NCBI GenBank assembly: GCA_036844705.1
Contig: DAIUFH010000028.1
Location: forward strand, 1 to 24,584
Source: DAIUFH01 sp036844705
GTDB taxonomy: Bacteria; Bacillota; Clostridia; Tissierellales; Tissierellaceae
Direction: 5' to 3'
Length of the DNA stretch: 24,584 nt
In this document: piece by piece, positions 15,508-22,028 of the stretch
How positions within the stretch are numbered: position 1 is the stretch's first letter
Layout of the letters: every line of letters starts with the position of its first letter
Notes under the pieces: model-generated
The model's input: the letters and a program-made list of their open reading frames with translations, nothing else
What the model was told of the DNA's origin: nothing
Databases searched by the model: none
Position numbers and translations under genes: made by a program

Positions 15508-16050
15508 TTAAATAGCATAAATATAAGCTTCTGCTTTTTTATATTTAATTTTTGCTGGAATACCCACTGCAGTTGAATAGTCTGGTACATCTTTAAGGAC
15601 TACTGCATTTGCTCCTATCTTAGCACCTTTTCCTATTGTAATAGGTCCAAGGATTTTAGCTCCTGATCCTATTACCACATCATCCTCTACAGTAGGGTGC
15701 CTTTTTTCACCCTTTTCGCCACCTATACCTCCTAGGGTTACTCCATGAAATAGAGTTACATTATCACCTATTTCTGCAGTTTCCCCTATTACAATTCCCA
15801 TCCCATGGTCTATAAAAAGATTTTCACCTATTATTGCACCTGGATGAATCTCTATACCAGTTATTCTTCTAGCTCTCTGAGACAATATTCTTGCCATAAA
15901 AAGCCAATTTCTTTTATATAGCTTATGTGTGATTCTGTGATAAACAATAGCCTTCAAACCTGGAGAAGTAAATATTGCTTCTAAAAGATTTTTTGCAGCA
16001 GGATCCTTTTCAAGGATTACATTCCCCTGTTTTATAATAAATCCTAACAC
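15508..16050 (-). CDS. cysE: Serine O-acetyltransferase
   Basis: About 180 residues from GTG 16050, chosen because TAGGAGTGATATA precedes it and it falls 10 bases after the cysK stop; a longer frame to 16101 would run inside cysK without a ribosome site. The enzyme acetylates L-serine with acetyl-CoA to O-acetylserine, the substrate of the neighbouring CysK. A short helical N-terminus (LKAIVYHRITHKLYKRNWLFMARILSQRARRITGIEIHPGA) leads into left-handed beta-helix hexapeptide repeats: GIVIGETAEIGDNVTLFHGVTLGG, then VVIGSGAKILGPITIGKGAKIGANAVVLKDVP. The FIDHGMG and HGVTLGG histidines match the catalytic region. The N-terminal domain is short, as usual in Firmicutes. It is co-transcribed with cysK under the T-box. 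Confidence 0.93.
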   Translation of the reverse strand: MLGFIIKQGNVILEKDPAAKNLLEAIFTSPGLKAIVYHRITHKLYKRNWLFMARILSQRARRITGIEIHPGAIIGENLFIDHGMGIVIGETAEIGDNVTLFHGVTLGGIGGEKGEKRHPTVEDDVVIGSGAKILGPITIGKGAKIGANAVVLKDVPDYSTAVGIPAKIKYKKAEAYIYAI

Positions 16051-16060
16051 TATATCACTC

Positions 16061-16975
16061 CTACTCCTGAGCAAATAATATTGTAGACAAATATCTTTCA
16101 CCTGTATCAGGAAGTATTACAATCACTCTCTTACCTTTACCCAATCTCTTTGCAATTTGAAGTGCAGCTGCAAAATTACCTCCTGAAGACATACCAACTA
16201 AAATACCTTCATATTTCCCTAGATTTCTTGCACTTTCGTACGCTGTTTCTTCAGTCATATCTATTATTTCATCGACTACATTTGCATCATAAATATCTGG
16301 AATAAAATTGGCACCTATACCTTGAATACCGTGGCTTGATGGATTACCTCCAGTTAAAACAGGGGACTTAGCTGGCTGAACAGCTACTGTCAGGATATCC
16401 TTATTGTGTTCCTTTAGAATCTTGCCTACTCCGCTTATTGTACCTCCTGTACCAACTCCAGCTACAAAAGCATCGAGCTTGCCATTAGTATCTTCCCATA
16501 TTTCTTTCGCAGTTGTTTCCATATGAGCCAATACATTTGCACTATTTGAAAATTGTCTTGTCAAGAAATAATTATTTTCCTTAGCCAGTTTTTCTGCCAT
16601 ATCTACTGAGCCCTTCATGCCTAATTTTCCATCTGTTAAAATTAGCTCTGCTCCTAATGCAGTCATTATCCTTCTTCTTTCAATACTCATTGTATCAGGC
16701 ATGACTATTTTTATTCTATATCCTCTTGCAGTACCAATCATCGATAAGGCAATACCCATATTTCCACTTGTTGCTTCTATTATGGTATCTCCTCTCTTTA
16801 TCAGCCCTTTATTCTCTGCATCCATTAGCATATACAATGCTGCTCTATCTTTGATACTGCCACCGGGATTAAAGCTTTCTACCTTTACCAATATTTCAGC
16901 CATATCTTCATCAATATGGTTTATTTTTACCAGTGGTGTACGTCCTATTGTTTCTGTAATGTTGTTATAAATCAT
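16061..16975 (-). CDS. cysK: Cysteine synthase (O-acetylserine sulfhydrylase)
   Basis: A 304-residue PLP enzyme making L-cysteine from O-acetylserine and sulfide. The PLP lysine is Lys42 in NPGGSIKDRAA. The substrate loop is EATSGNMGI at about 67-75. The phosphate-binding loop is GVGTGGTISGVG at about 172-183. VGMSSGGN near residue 265 is the PLP N1-side motif. The C-terminus ends shortly after LPDTGERYLS, as in short CysK. The start ATG follows AAGGAGGG at good spacing. A T-box leader and a dispersed repeat lie upstream, and cysE follows after 10 bases, giving a two-step serine-to-cysteine operon controlled by uncharged tRNA-Cys. CysM or cystathionine beta-synthase-like activity is a less likely alternative. 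Confidence 0.93.
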   Translation of the reverse strand: MIYNNITETIGRTPLVKINHIDEDMAEILVKVESFNPGGSIKDRAALYMLMDAENKGLIKRGDTIIEATSGNMGIALSMIGTARGYRIKIVMPDTMSIERRRIMTALGAELILTDGKLGMKGSVDMAEKLAKENNYFLTRQFSNSANVLAHMETTAKEIWEDTNGKLDAFVAGVGTGGTISGVGKILKEHNKDILTVAVQPAKSPVLTGGNPSSHGIQGIGANFIPDIYDANVVDEIIDMTEETAYESARNLGKYEGILVGMSSGGNFAAALQIAKRLGKGKRVIVILPDTGERYLSTILFAQE

Positions 16976-16990
16976 ACATAACCCTCCTTG

Positions 16991-17051
16991 TTCAATTCAC
17001 AATTCACAATTCACAATTCACATTTCACAATTCATAATTCATAATTCACAA
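16991..17051. repeat. AATTCACA-type tandem array beside repeat copy R2
   Basis: Several head-to-tail copies of a degenerate 7-8-base unit (AATTCACA, ATTTCACA, AATTCATA) lie directly upstream of the cysK ribosome site. Related arrays occur at 21018-21050 and, inverted, at 21991-22026. Confidence 0.8.
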
Positions 17052-17064
17052 TCAAAAGCATACA

Positions 17065-17147
17065 CCCGAGATTCTTCGCTATGCATCAGAATGACATCCT
17101 GCAGTGATTATTCTGTATAGTTCTCTCGACTTGCTCGGGATGACAAA
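17065..17147. repeat. Dispersed repeat, copy R2, between T-box and cysK
   Basis: It contains CCCGAGATTCTTCGCTATGC followed by ATCAGAATGACA, then a second block CTCGACTTGCTCGGGATGACA. Both halves match the element seen at 21074 and 21863. It occupies most of the leader between the T-box terminator and the cysK ribosome site. Confidence 0.7.
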
Positions 17148-17160
17148 GTGGTTAGTCCAT

Positions 17161-17412
17161 AAAAAAACCTTCTGCCTGTGTATATAAAATATACAGAGGC
17201 AAAAGGTCACTTTCACGGTTCCACTCTGTTTAAGACAAATGCGTCCCAACTCATTTTCAAGTACTTTCATACTCTAGTTCTGTAACGGGAACCTCCGTCT
17301 TAATCTACTTTAAGTTCGATTAAATGCTCATTGGTGCACTTCTATTATCTCTATATAGATTTCTCCCACCAACGAAATCCTCTCTTTGATACTTCGACAA
17401 TATACTTTACCA
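17161..17412 (-). ncRNA. T-box riboswitch (tRNA-Cys responsive) of cysK-cysE
   Basis: Read on the minus strand, the leader starts with the AAAGAGAGGATTTCG region, then stem I (GTTGGTG paired with CACCAAT). The codon UGC (17336-17338) follows AGAAG on the 3' side of the specifier loop. The T-box sequence AACAGAGTGGAACCGTG lies at about 17214-17231. Its UGGA bulge would pair with a U-CCA acceptor end, and bacterial tRNA-Cys has U73. A terminator follows, with arms 17167-17184 and 17190-17207 and a T7 run (minus strand) at 17161-17167. Uncharged tRNA-Cys should stabilise the antiterminator and let cysK-cysE be transcribed. The distal part of stem I is unusually short. An offset reading GTG (Val) is possible but does not fit UGGA or the genes. 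Confidence 0.88.
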
Positions 17413-17451
17413 ATTCATTGCAAATTATTTATTTAATATCTAATGTATACT

Positions 17452-17480
17452 ATTATACTAGGGATTGTTACAATTTGCAA
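17452..17480 (-). promoter_or_regulatory. Sigma-A-type promoter of T-box/cysK-cysE operon
   Basis: On the minus strand -35 TTGCAA (17475-17480), a 17-base spacer and a perfect -10 TATAAT (17452-17457) lie about 60 bases upstream of the T-box stem I. Confidence 0.75.
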
Positions 17481-17502
17481 TAAATATTTTAAAAATATTA
17501 TT

Positions 17503-18792
17503 TTAGCGTTCAATTAAGTCCTTTGCTTGTTTCTGTGCCATATACATTATCTGCTCTACATCAAGTGTTTTAATTATCCTTTTTTCCATTATAATCTTTC
17601 CATCGATTATAACTGTATCAACATCACTGCCCTGTGCACTATATGCTATTGAAGATATTATATTGTGTCTAGGATATAGATGTGGTTTATCTAAATCAAC
17701 TAATACGATGTCAGCTTTTTTCCCCACTTCTATTGATCCAATCTCATCCTCCCAATCCATTGCATAGGCTCCATTTATAGTAGCCATTTCAATGGCTGTC
17801 AATGCAGATACACTTACCGCATCCAAGTTTACCGCTTTATTCACTATAGCAGCTAAATTTATTTCTTCAAACATATTTAAGTTATTGTTGCTTGAAGAGC
17901 CATCAGTTCCTAAGGCAACCTTGATTCCCTTTTTTAGCATCTTATCAACAGGAGCAAAACCACTTGCAAGCTTCAAATTACTTCCTGGGTTATTTATTGG
18001 ATATACATCTTTTTCTGACATAATTTCAATATCCTCATCGTCTACATGTACACAGTGTGCTGCAACAGTATGACAATCAAACAAACCTAAATCATAGACA
18101 TGTTTTATTGGCGATTTTCCGTGTATATTGAAGCTATCCTCTACCTCTTTTTTTGTTTCAGACAAATGTATATGAATACCTGTATTTAACTCCTTTGCAA
18201 GCTCTATAGTCCTAATCAGAAATTCATCACTACAAGTATAAGGTGCATGTGGAGCCACCATAGTCCTAATCCTTCCATCTGCTTTTCCATGCCAATTCTT
18301 ATATAATTCTCTCGCTTCATTTATCTTTCTATCCGGATTATCCTTTTCCTCAGTCATACCCCTTGTTAGCATAGCTCTCATTCCTGATTGCTCAACGCCC
18401 TTTGCTACCTCATCCATAATATAGTACATATCGCAGAAAGTAGTTGTACCGGATTGAATCATTTCAACCATACTAAGCAATGAACCCCAATACATATCCT
18501 TACTGTTCAATTTATCCTCGATTGGCCATATTTTTTTAGTTAGCCAGTCAAACAATGGCAAATCATCTGCATAATTTCTAAAAAGAGACATTCCTACATG
18601 AGTATGTGAATTTATAAGCCCTGGAATCGCCAGCCTATTTTTCCCATCAATTATCCTATCAAATTCTATATCATAAGGCAGCTCACCTATATGTACTATT
18701 TTATTACCCTCTATACATATATTCGTATTTTTTACTAACTCATCTACGCCATTCATTGGCATCAAATCGACATTCTTAATTAAAAGCCTCAT
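17503..18792 (-). CDS. mtaD: Amidohydrolase, 5'-methylthioadenosine/S-adenosylhomocysteine deaminase type
   Basis: About 429 residues from ATG 18792, behind GGAGGAGAAG; it overlaps the end of the MATE gene by 17 bases. The family deaminates adenine-like or guanine-like nucleosides using one divalent metal. Metal ligands are visible: HTH (His63, His65) in GLINSHTHVGMSLFRNYADDLPL, the IHIHLSETKKEVED histidine, AAHCVHVDDEDI, and the Asp in ALGTDGSSSNNNLNMFEE. MAPHAPYTCS and the C-terminal EVGKKADIVLVDLD strip are typical. The GTDGxxSNNxL.MFEE motif favours the MtaD/SahH-deaminase group over guanine deaminase or SsnA. It is the third gene of a likely operon with M55 peptidase and MATE exporter genes. 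Confidence 0.85.
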   Translation of the reverse strand: MRLLIKNVDLMPMNGVDELVKNTNICIEGNKIVHIGELPYDIEFDRIIDGKNRLAIPGLINSHTHVGMSLFRNYADDLPLFDWLTKKIWPIEDKLNSKDMYWGSLLSMVEMIQSGTTTFCDMYYIMDEVAKGVEQSGMRAMLTRGMTEEKDNPDRKINEARELYKNWHGKADGRIRTMVAPHAPYTCSDEFLIRTIELAKELNTGIHIHLSETKKEVEDSFNIHGKSPIKHVYDLGLFDCHTVAAHCVHVDDEDIEIMSEKDVYPINNPGSNLKLASGFAPVDKMLKKGIKVALGTDGSSSNNNLNMFEEINLAAIVNKAVNLDAVSVSALTAIEMATINGAYAMDWEDEIGSIEVGKKADIVLVDLDKPHLYPRHNIISSIAYSAQGSDVDTVIIDGKIIMEKRIIKTLDVEQIMYMAQKQAKDLIER

Positions 18793-20164
18793 CTTCTCCT
18801 CCATTTTCAATTATTGAATTATCCTTATTAAATATATCCTTATTTTTAAATGTAATGCAAGATAAAATAAATCTAAATACTAAATCTATCCCCATAATAA
18901 TCCATATCCAATGAATTTCACCGCCAAGTTTATATGTTGTTAAAAAAACCAAAGGAATTCTTACAATCCACAAACCAACACCTGCGTTTATCATTGGAAC
19001 CTTTGCATAACCAGCTCCTCTCAATGCTCCGTTCAATAAGCTACTTAGATTTTGAGGAACTTGAACAATTCCCATTACTAACAAGTACAATGCTCCAACA
19101 GCTATTACCTCCGTATTGTCCGTTAAAATCCTCATTATTACTTTTGGGAAAAATATAAGTGCCCCACCTGCAAAAGAAGTAATAATAATTGTCAATTTTA
19201 CTAAATGCCTTAAATACTTTTTCCCCAATTCATTGTCCTTTGAACCTACAGCCTGACCTATGAATGTTGATGCTGCAATTCCGAAGCCAGTTGCAGGCAT
19301 ATATGAAATAGCTTCAGCCTGAAGTCCTAGCTGGTAAGCAGCATATGCTATTTCACCATAAGTAAGTATTGCCCTAGTAATAAAAATAGAGGCAAGTTGC
19401 CAGAAGCAAGTTTCAAAGGAAGTAGGTATTCCAAATTTTAATAATTCGAAGGATTCATCTTTGTCAAATTTTAGCTTAAATCCTCCTCCAATTTTATCAA
19501 ATGTTCCACCTTTACTAAACAATACATAAAATCCGAACAATGCTGCAACTATATAGGAAATATCATAAGCTATAGCAGCACCTTTCAGACCTAGTTGTGG
19601 TATGCCTAATTTCCCAAATATTAATAAATAACTAAAAACTATGTTTACAATATTTAAAATTATAATAAGAATCATTGGAGTTTTTGCGTCTCCCATACCC
19701 TGCAATATACCAGCTACTAATAGAATAATAGCTGCAGCTGGTATACTCCAAGATATTAATTTTACATATAATATTCCATCTGCTAAAAGTCCACTAGTTG
19801 GATTGAATATGCTAACTAAAAACTCTGCATTCCAAAATAAAAACTGCTGTAATATTATAGATAATACAACAGACAATATAAAAGCCTGTTCTGAAACACT
19901 TTTTAACTTCTTGAAATTATTTGCACCATAACTTTGAGCAACAAATACTGATGCTCCGGTAGAAATTCCTTTAAATACAGACCATATTATCCTAAATAAT
20001 ATATTACTCATTCCTATTGCACCGACTGCAAGTGCACTTATCCTACCTACCATTGCCATTGATACTACACCTGCAGTCATCTGTAGAATATTCTCAGCTG
20101 TTATTGGTATTATCATGGACAATATTTTGCTGCGTATTTTCTTATCATCCAATCTTTCTATCAT
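18776..20164 (-). CDS. MATE family efflux transporter
   Basis: A 462-residue integral membrane protein with about 12 predicted transmembrane segments in two pseudo-symmetric halves. The opening KIRSKILSMIIPITAENILQMTAGVVSMAMVGRISALAVGAIGMSN and the mid-protein AISYMPATGFGIAASTFIGQAVGSKDNELGKKYLRH are the two MATE signature regions. Family members export cationic drugs or metabolites with Na+ or H+; the substrate here is unknown. It follows the M55 gene by 17 bases and overlaps the amidohydrolase start by 17 bases, so the three are co-transcribed and probably coupled in translation. The start ATG is behind AGAGGGCGAAG. Confidence 0.9.
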   Translation of the reverse strand: MIERLDDKKIRSKILSMIIPITAENILQMTAGVVSMAMVGRISALAVGAIGMSNILFRIIWSVFKGISTGASVFVAQSYGANNFKKLKSVSEQAFILSVVLSIILQQFLFWNAEFLVSIFNPTSGLLADGILYVKLISWSIPAAAIILLVAGILQGMGDAKTPMILIIILNIVNIVFSYLLIFGKLGIPQLGLKGAAIAYDISYIVAALFGFYVLFSKGGTFDKIGGGFKLKFDKDESFELLKFGIPTSFETCFWQLASIFITRAILTYGEIAYAAYQLGLQAEAISYMPATGFGIAASTFIGQAVGSKDNELGKKYLRHLVKLTIIITSFAGGALIFFPKVIMRILTDNTEVIAVGALYLLVMGIVQVPQNLSSLLNGALRGAGYAKVPMINAGVGLWIVRIPLVFLTTYKLGGEIHWIWIIMGIDLVFRFILSCITFKNKDIFNKDNSIIENGGEDEAFN

Positions 20165-20181
20165 CTTCGCCCTCTTTCATG

Positions 20182-20979
20182 CTAGATTAGAAAGTTCATC
20201 ATTCTCAGTACATCCATGTAGTCATTGGAATTATACTGGATAGTGTTTTCATCAAGCTTTATTATTTTTGGATAAAAGGAGCTTTTATACGCATCCTTAT
20301 GATTTCTATATCTAATTTCCACATTAAATTCCTTAGGAAGCTCTATTATACATTTTGATCTATCCTGAATTATAGCCTCCTTTGCTCCTTCGCAAATAAG
20401 TTCTAGAGCAAGTTCCGGATGAATACTTACAGTAGAATTTCCTTTCCCTTCTTTTACTGCTACAGTTACTATATTTTTATTTAGACACTTAGCTGTTTCA
20501 CAAAGCCCCTTATCTCCAGATAAAAATACAACAGGTACTTTTAAATATGCAGCAATATATGAATGAATTAAAAACTCACTTGCTACTATACCGTTTATCT
20601 TTACATAGTCGAGAGATGTACTCATCGTATGTGACAATGGATTGGTATCCTTTCCTGCAGCAGAATGATATCCTACAAACATCAATGCATCATATGTTTC
20701 ATCCAACTCCTGCACCATTGAAAATAGTCCGCCAGACCATCCCCTTATAAGCTTTGTATTCTTTGGCAGCAAGTTGTGGTCTATATTTCTTCCACTGTCA
20801 TGAGCATCGTTGACCATTATCTCTGTAGCTCCACCATCATTAGCACCATCACATGCGGCCTTTGCTTCCCTAGTCATTTGTCTCGCAAAATAATCGTATA
20901 AATCCTTACCTTTTTCCGTTTCGTCCCAAACTGTAGAGCCCGCAACACCTTCGATATCAACACTAATAAATACCTTCAT
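20182..20979 (-). CDS. M55 family metallopeptidase (DppA-like D-aminopeptidase)
   Basis: A 265-residue protein with the zinc-site residues of the DppA family in register: Asp8 and Glu10 (SVDIEGVAG), His60 (NDAHDSGRN), His105 (GYHSAAG) and a Glu near 135 (VASEFLIHS). The SHTM near residue 116 and the GDKGLCETAK block are also typical. DppA from B. subtilis forms a decameric ring and cleaves D-Ala-containing peptides, so peptidoglycan peptide recycling is plausible. Start ATG follows AAGGGGGTCTAAAA. It is the first gene of an operon with MATE and MtaD-type genes; the functional link among the three is not evident. A dispersed repeat lies upstream. Confidence 0.9.
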   Translation of the reverse strand: MKVFISVDIEGVAGSTVWDETEKGKDLYDYFARQMTREAKAACDGANDGGATEIMVNDAHDSGRNIDHNLLPKNTKLIRGWSGGLFSMVQELDETYDALMFVGYHSAAGKDTNPLSHTMSTSLDYVKINGIVASEFLIHSYIAAYLKVPVVFLSGDKGLCETAKCLNKNIVTVAVKEGKGNSTVSIHPELALELICEGAKEAIIQDRSKCIIELPKEFNVEIRYRNHKDAYKSSFYPKIIKLDENTIQYNSNDYMDVLRMMNFLI

Positions 20980-21017
20980 TTTTAGACCCCCTTAAGTATA
21001 CTACTAATATATCATTT

Positions 21018-21050
21018 CAGTTCACAGTTCACAATGCACAATTCACAATT
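21018..21050. repeat. AATTCACA-type tandem array beside repeat copy R3
   Basis: Degenerate copies of the TTCACA unit (CAGTTCACAGTTCACAATGC, then AATTCACAATT) lie upstream of the M55 gene, in the same orientation as the array at 16991-17051. Confidence 0.7.
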
Positions 21051-21073
21051 ATTTGGGTCTAACCTTCGAAGCA

Positions 21074-21106
21074 AACCCGAGATGCTTCGCTTTGCTCAGC
21101 ATGACA
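21074..21106. repeat. Dispersed repeat, copy R3, upstream of rpsD
   Basis: AACCCGAGATGCTTCGCTTT followed by GCTCAGCATGACA matches the left arm of copy R4 and the first half of R2. It is a half-element without an obvious second arm. Confidence 0.7.
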
Positions 21107-21135
21107 TACTCACAACAATTGATGAAATTTATTTA

Positions 21136-21164
21136 TTTACAAATTCCTAGTAATTTGGTATACT
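21136..21164 (+). promoter_or_regulatory. Sigma-A-type promoter of orphan rpsD
   Basis: -35 TTTACA (21136-21141), a 17-base spacer and -10 TATACT (21159-21164). The transcript leader would be only about 45 bases, too short for the classical Firmicute rpsD leader fold. Confidence 0.65.
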
Positions 21165-21215
21165 ATCTTTGGCTTAATATTATCCGCGGCAAATATTTTA
21201 TGGAGATGATATTAT

Positions 21216-21815
21216 TTGGCTAAAATGATGGGACCTAGATTCAAGCAATCTAGAAGATTAGGATTAAATGTATGTGGACATCCAAAGGCGATGGACAGGG
21301 CAGCAAAAGGAACTAGCAGGGCTGACAAAAAGCTTTCAGATTATGGACAACAATTATTGGAAAAACAAAGACTAAGAGCATATTACGGAGTAATGGAAAA
21401 GCAATTTACCAAATATGTAAGATTAGCAAAGAAATCACCGGATTTAACTGGTCATGCATTAATTAAAATTCTTGAATCAAGATTAGATAATCTAGTATAT
21501 AGAATGGGTTTTGCTTCTTCCATAAGACAGGCTAGACAAATGGTAGTTCATGGACATTTCCTAGTTAATGGTAAGAAAATTGATATACCATCATATCTTT
21601 GTGAGGTTGGTGACACTATAACCCTAAAAGAACAATCAAGAAGTGTGGAGATGTTTAATGAGAACTTCCAAAATGCAATGCTAAATACTCTTCCTTATAT
21701 TGAAAAGGATGAGGAGAGCTTTACAGGAAGATTTATAAAGGTACCTGAAAGAGAAGAAGTACCAATAGAAATTGAAGATCAGCTAGTGGTTGAATATTAT
21801 TCAAAGACTATATAA
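21216..21815 (+). CDS. rpsD: 30S ribosomal protein S4 (zinc-free, orphan copy)
   Basis: A 199-residue primary rRNA-binding protein of the 30S subunit. The N-terminus AKMMGPRFKQSRRLGLNVCGHPKAMDRAAKGTSRADKKLSDYGQQLLEKQRLR lacks the four-cysteine zinc site of C+ S4 but is otherwise in register. Residues about 88-150 are the S4 RNA-binding domain (SRLDNLVYRMGFASSIRQARQMVVHGHFLVNGKKID). The start is TTG 21216 behind GGAGATGAT, which is unusual for a ribosomal protein. It is not in an rpsM-rpsK-rpsD-rpoA operon but stands alone with its own promoter and terminator. It may be a paralogue of an operon-encoded S4 or the only copy; the window cannot say. Confidence 0.95.
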   Translation: MAKMMGPRFKQSRRLGLNVCGHPKAMDRAAKGTSRADKKLSDYGQQLLEKQRLRAYYGVMEKQFTKYVRLAKKSPDLTGHALIKILESRLDNLVYRMGFASSIRQARQMVVHGHFLVNGKKIDIPSYLCEVGDTITLKEQSRSVEMFNENFQNAMLNTLPYIEKDEESFTGRFIKVPEREEVPIEIEDQLVVEYYSKTI

Positions 21816-21822
21816 TTAATGA

Positions 21823-21848
21823 AGGGAGGTCAGAGGCCTCCCTATTTT
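21823..21848 (+). terminator. Intrinsic terminator of rpsD
   Basis: AGGGAGG (21823-21829) pairs with CCTCCCT (21837-21843), with a 7-base loop, followed by ATTTTTA. It begins 8 bases after the rpsD stop codon. Confidence 0.85.
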
Positions 21849-21862
21849 TATTTATAATCATA

Positions 21863-21990
21863 AAACCCGAGATTCTTCGACAGAATACATTATACTGTCC
21901 GTCTCAGAATGACAGAAAGCAATAATCATCCTGTGAGACCTACTTTACTGCTGGTGTCATCCTGAGCAACTGCAAAGGATCTCAGGTTTT
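21863..21990. repeat. Dispersed repeat, copy R4, two inverted arms
   Basis: The left arm AAACCCGAGATTCTTCG...CTCAGAATGACA (21863-21914) and the right arm TGTCATCCTGAGC...AAAGGATCTCAGGTTTT (21955-21990) are imperfect inverted complements around a roughly 40-base centre. This is the most complete copy in the window. Confidence 0.8.
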
Positions 21991-22026
21991 AATTGTGAAC
22001 TGCGCATTGTGAATTGTGAATTTTTT
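21991..22026. repeat. TTGTGAATT-type tandem array beside repeat copy R4
   Basis: The inverted form of the AATTCACA array (AATTGTGAACTGCGCATTGT, then GAATTGTGAATT) abuts the stop codon of the ABC permease gene. Confidence 0.75.
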
Positions 22027-22028
22027 CA

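Noticed and set aside
16051..16101. Longer N-terminus for CysE starting at 16101
   Set aside because: It would overlap cysK by 41 bases and lacks a ribosome site, whereas GTG 16050 has AGGAGTG at proper spacing.
16991..17051. AATTCACA array as an origin iteron or CRISPR
   Set aside because: The degenerate short unit recurs only beside the dispersed repeat; there is no replication gene and there are no spacers.
17079..17270. 63-codon minus-strand frame
   Set aside because: It lies inside the T-box antiterminator/terminator and repeat R2, which explain the sequence fully.
17330..17342. Valine (GUG) specifier in the T-box
   Set aside because: The UGGA bulge predicts a U discriminator, unlike tRNA-Val, and the operon is for cysteine synthesis.
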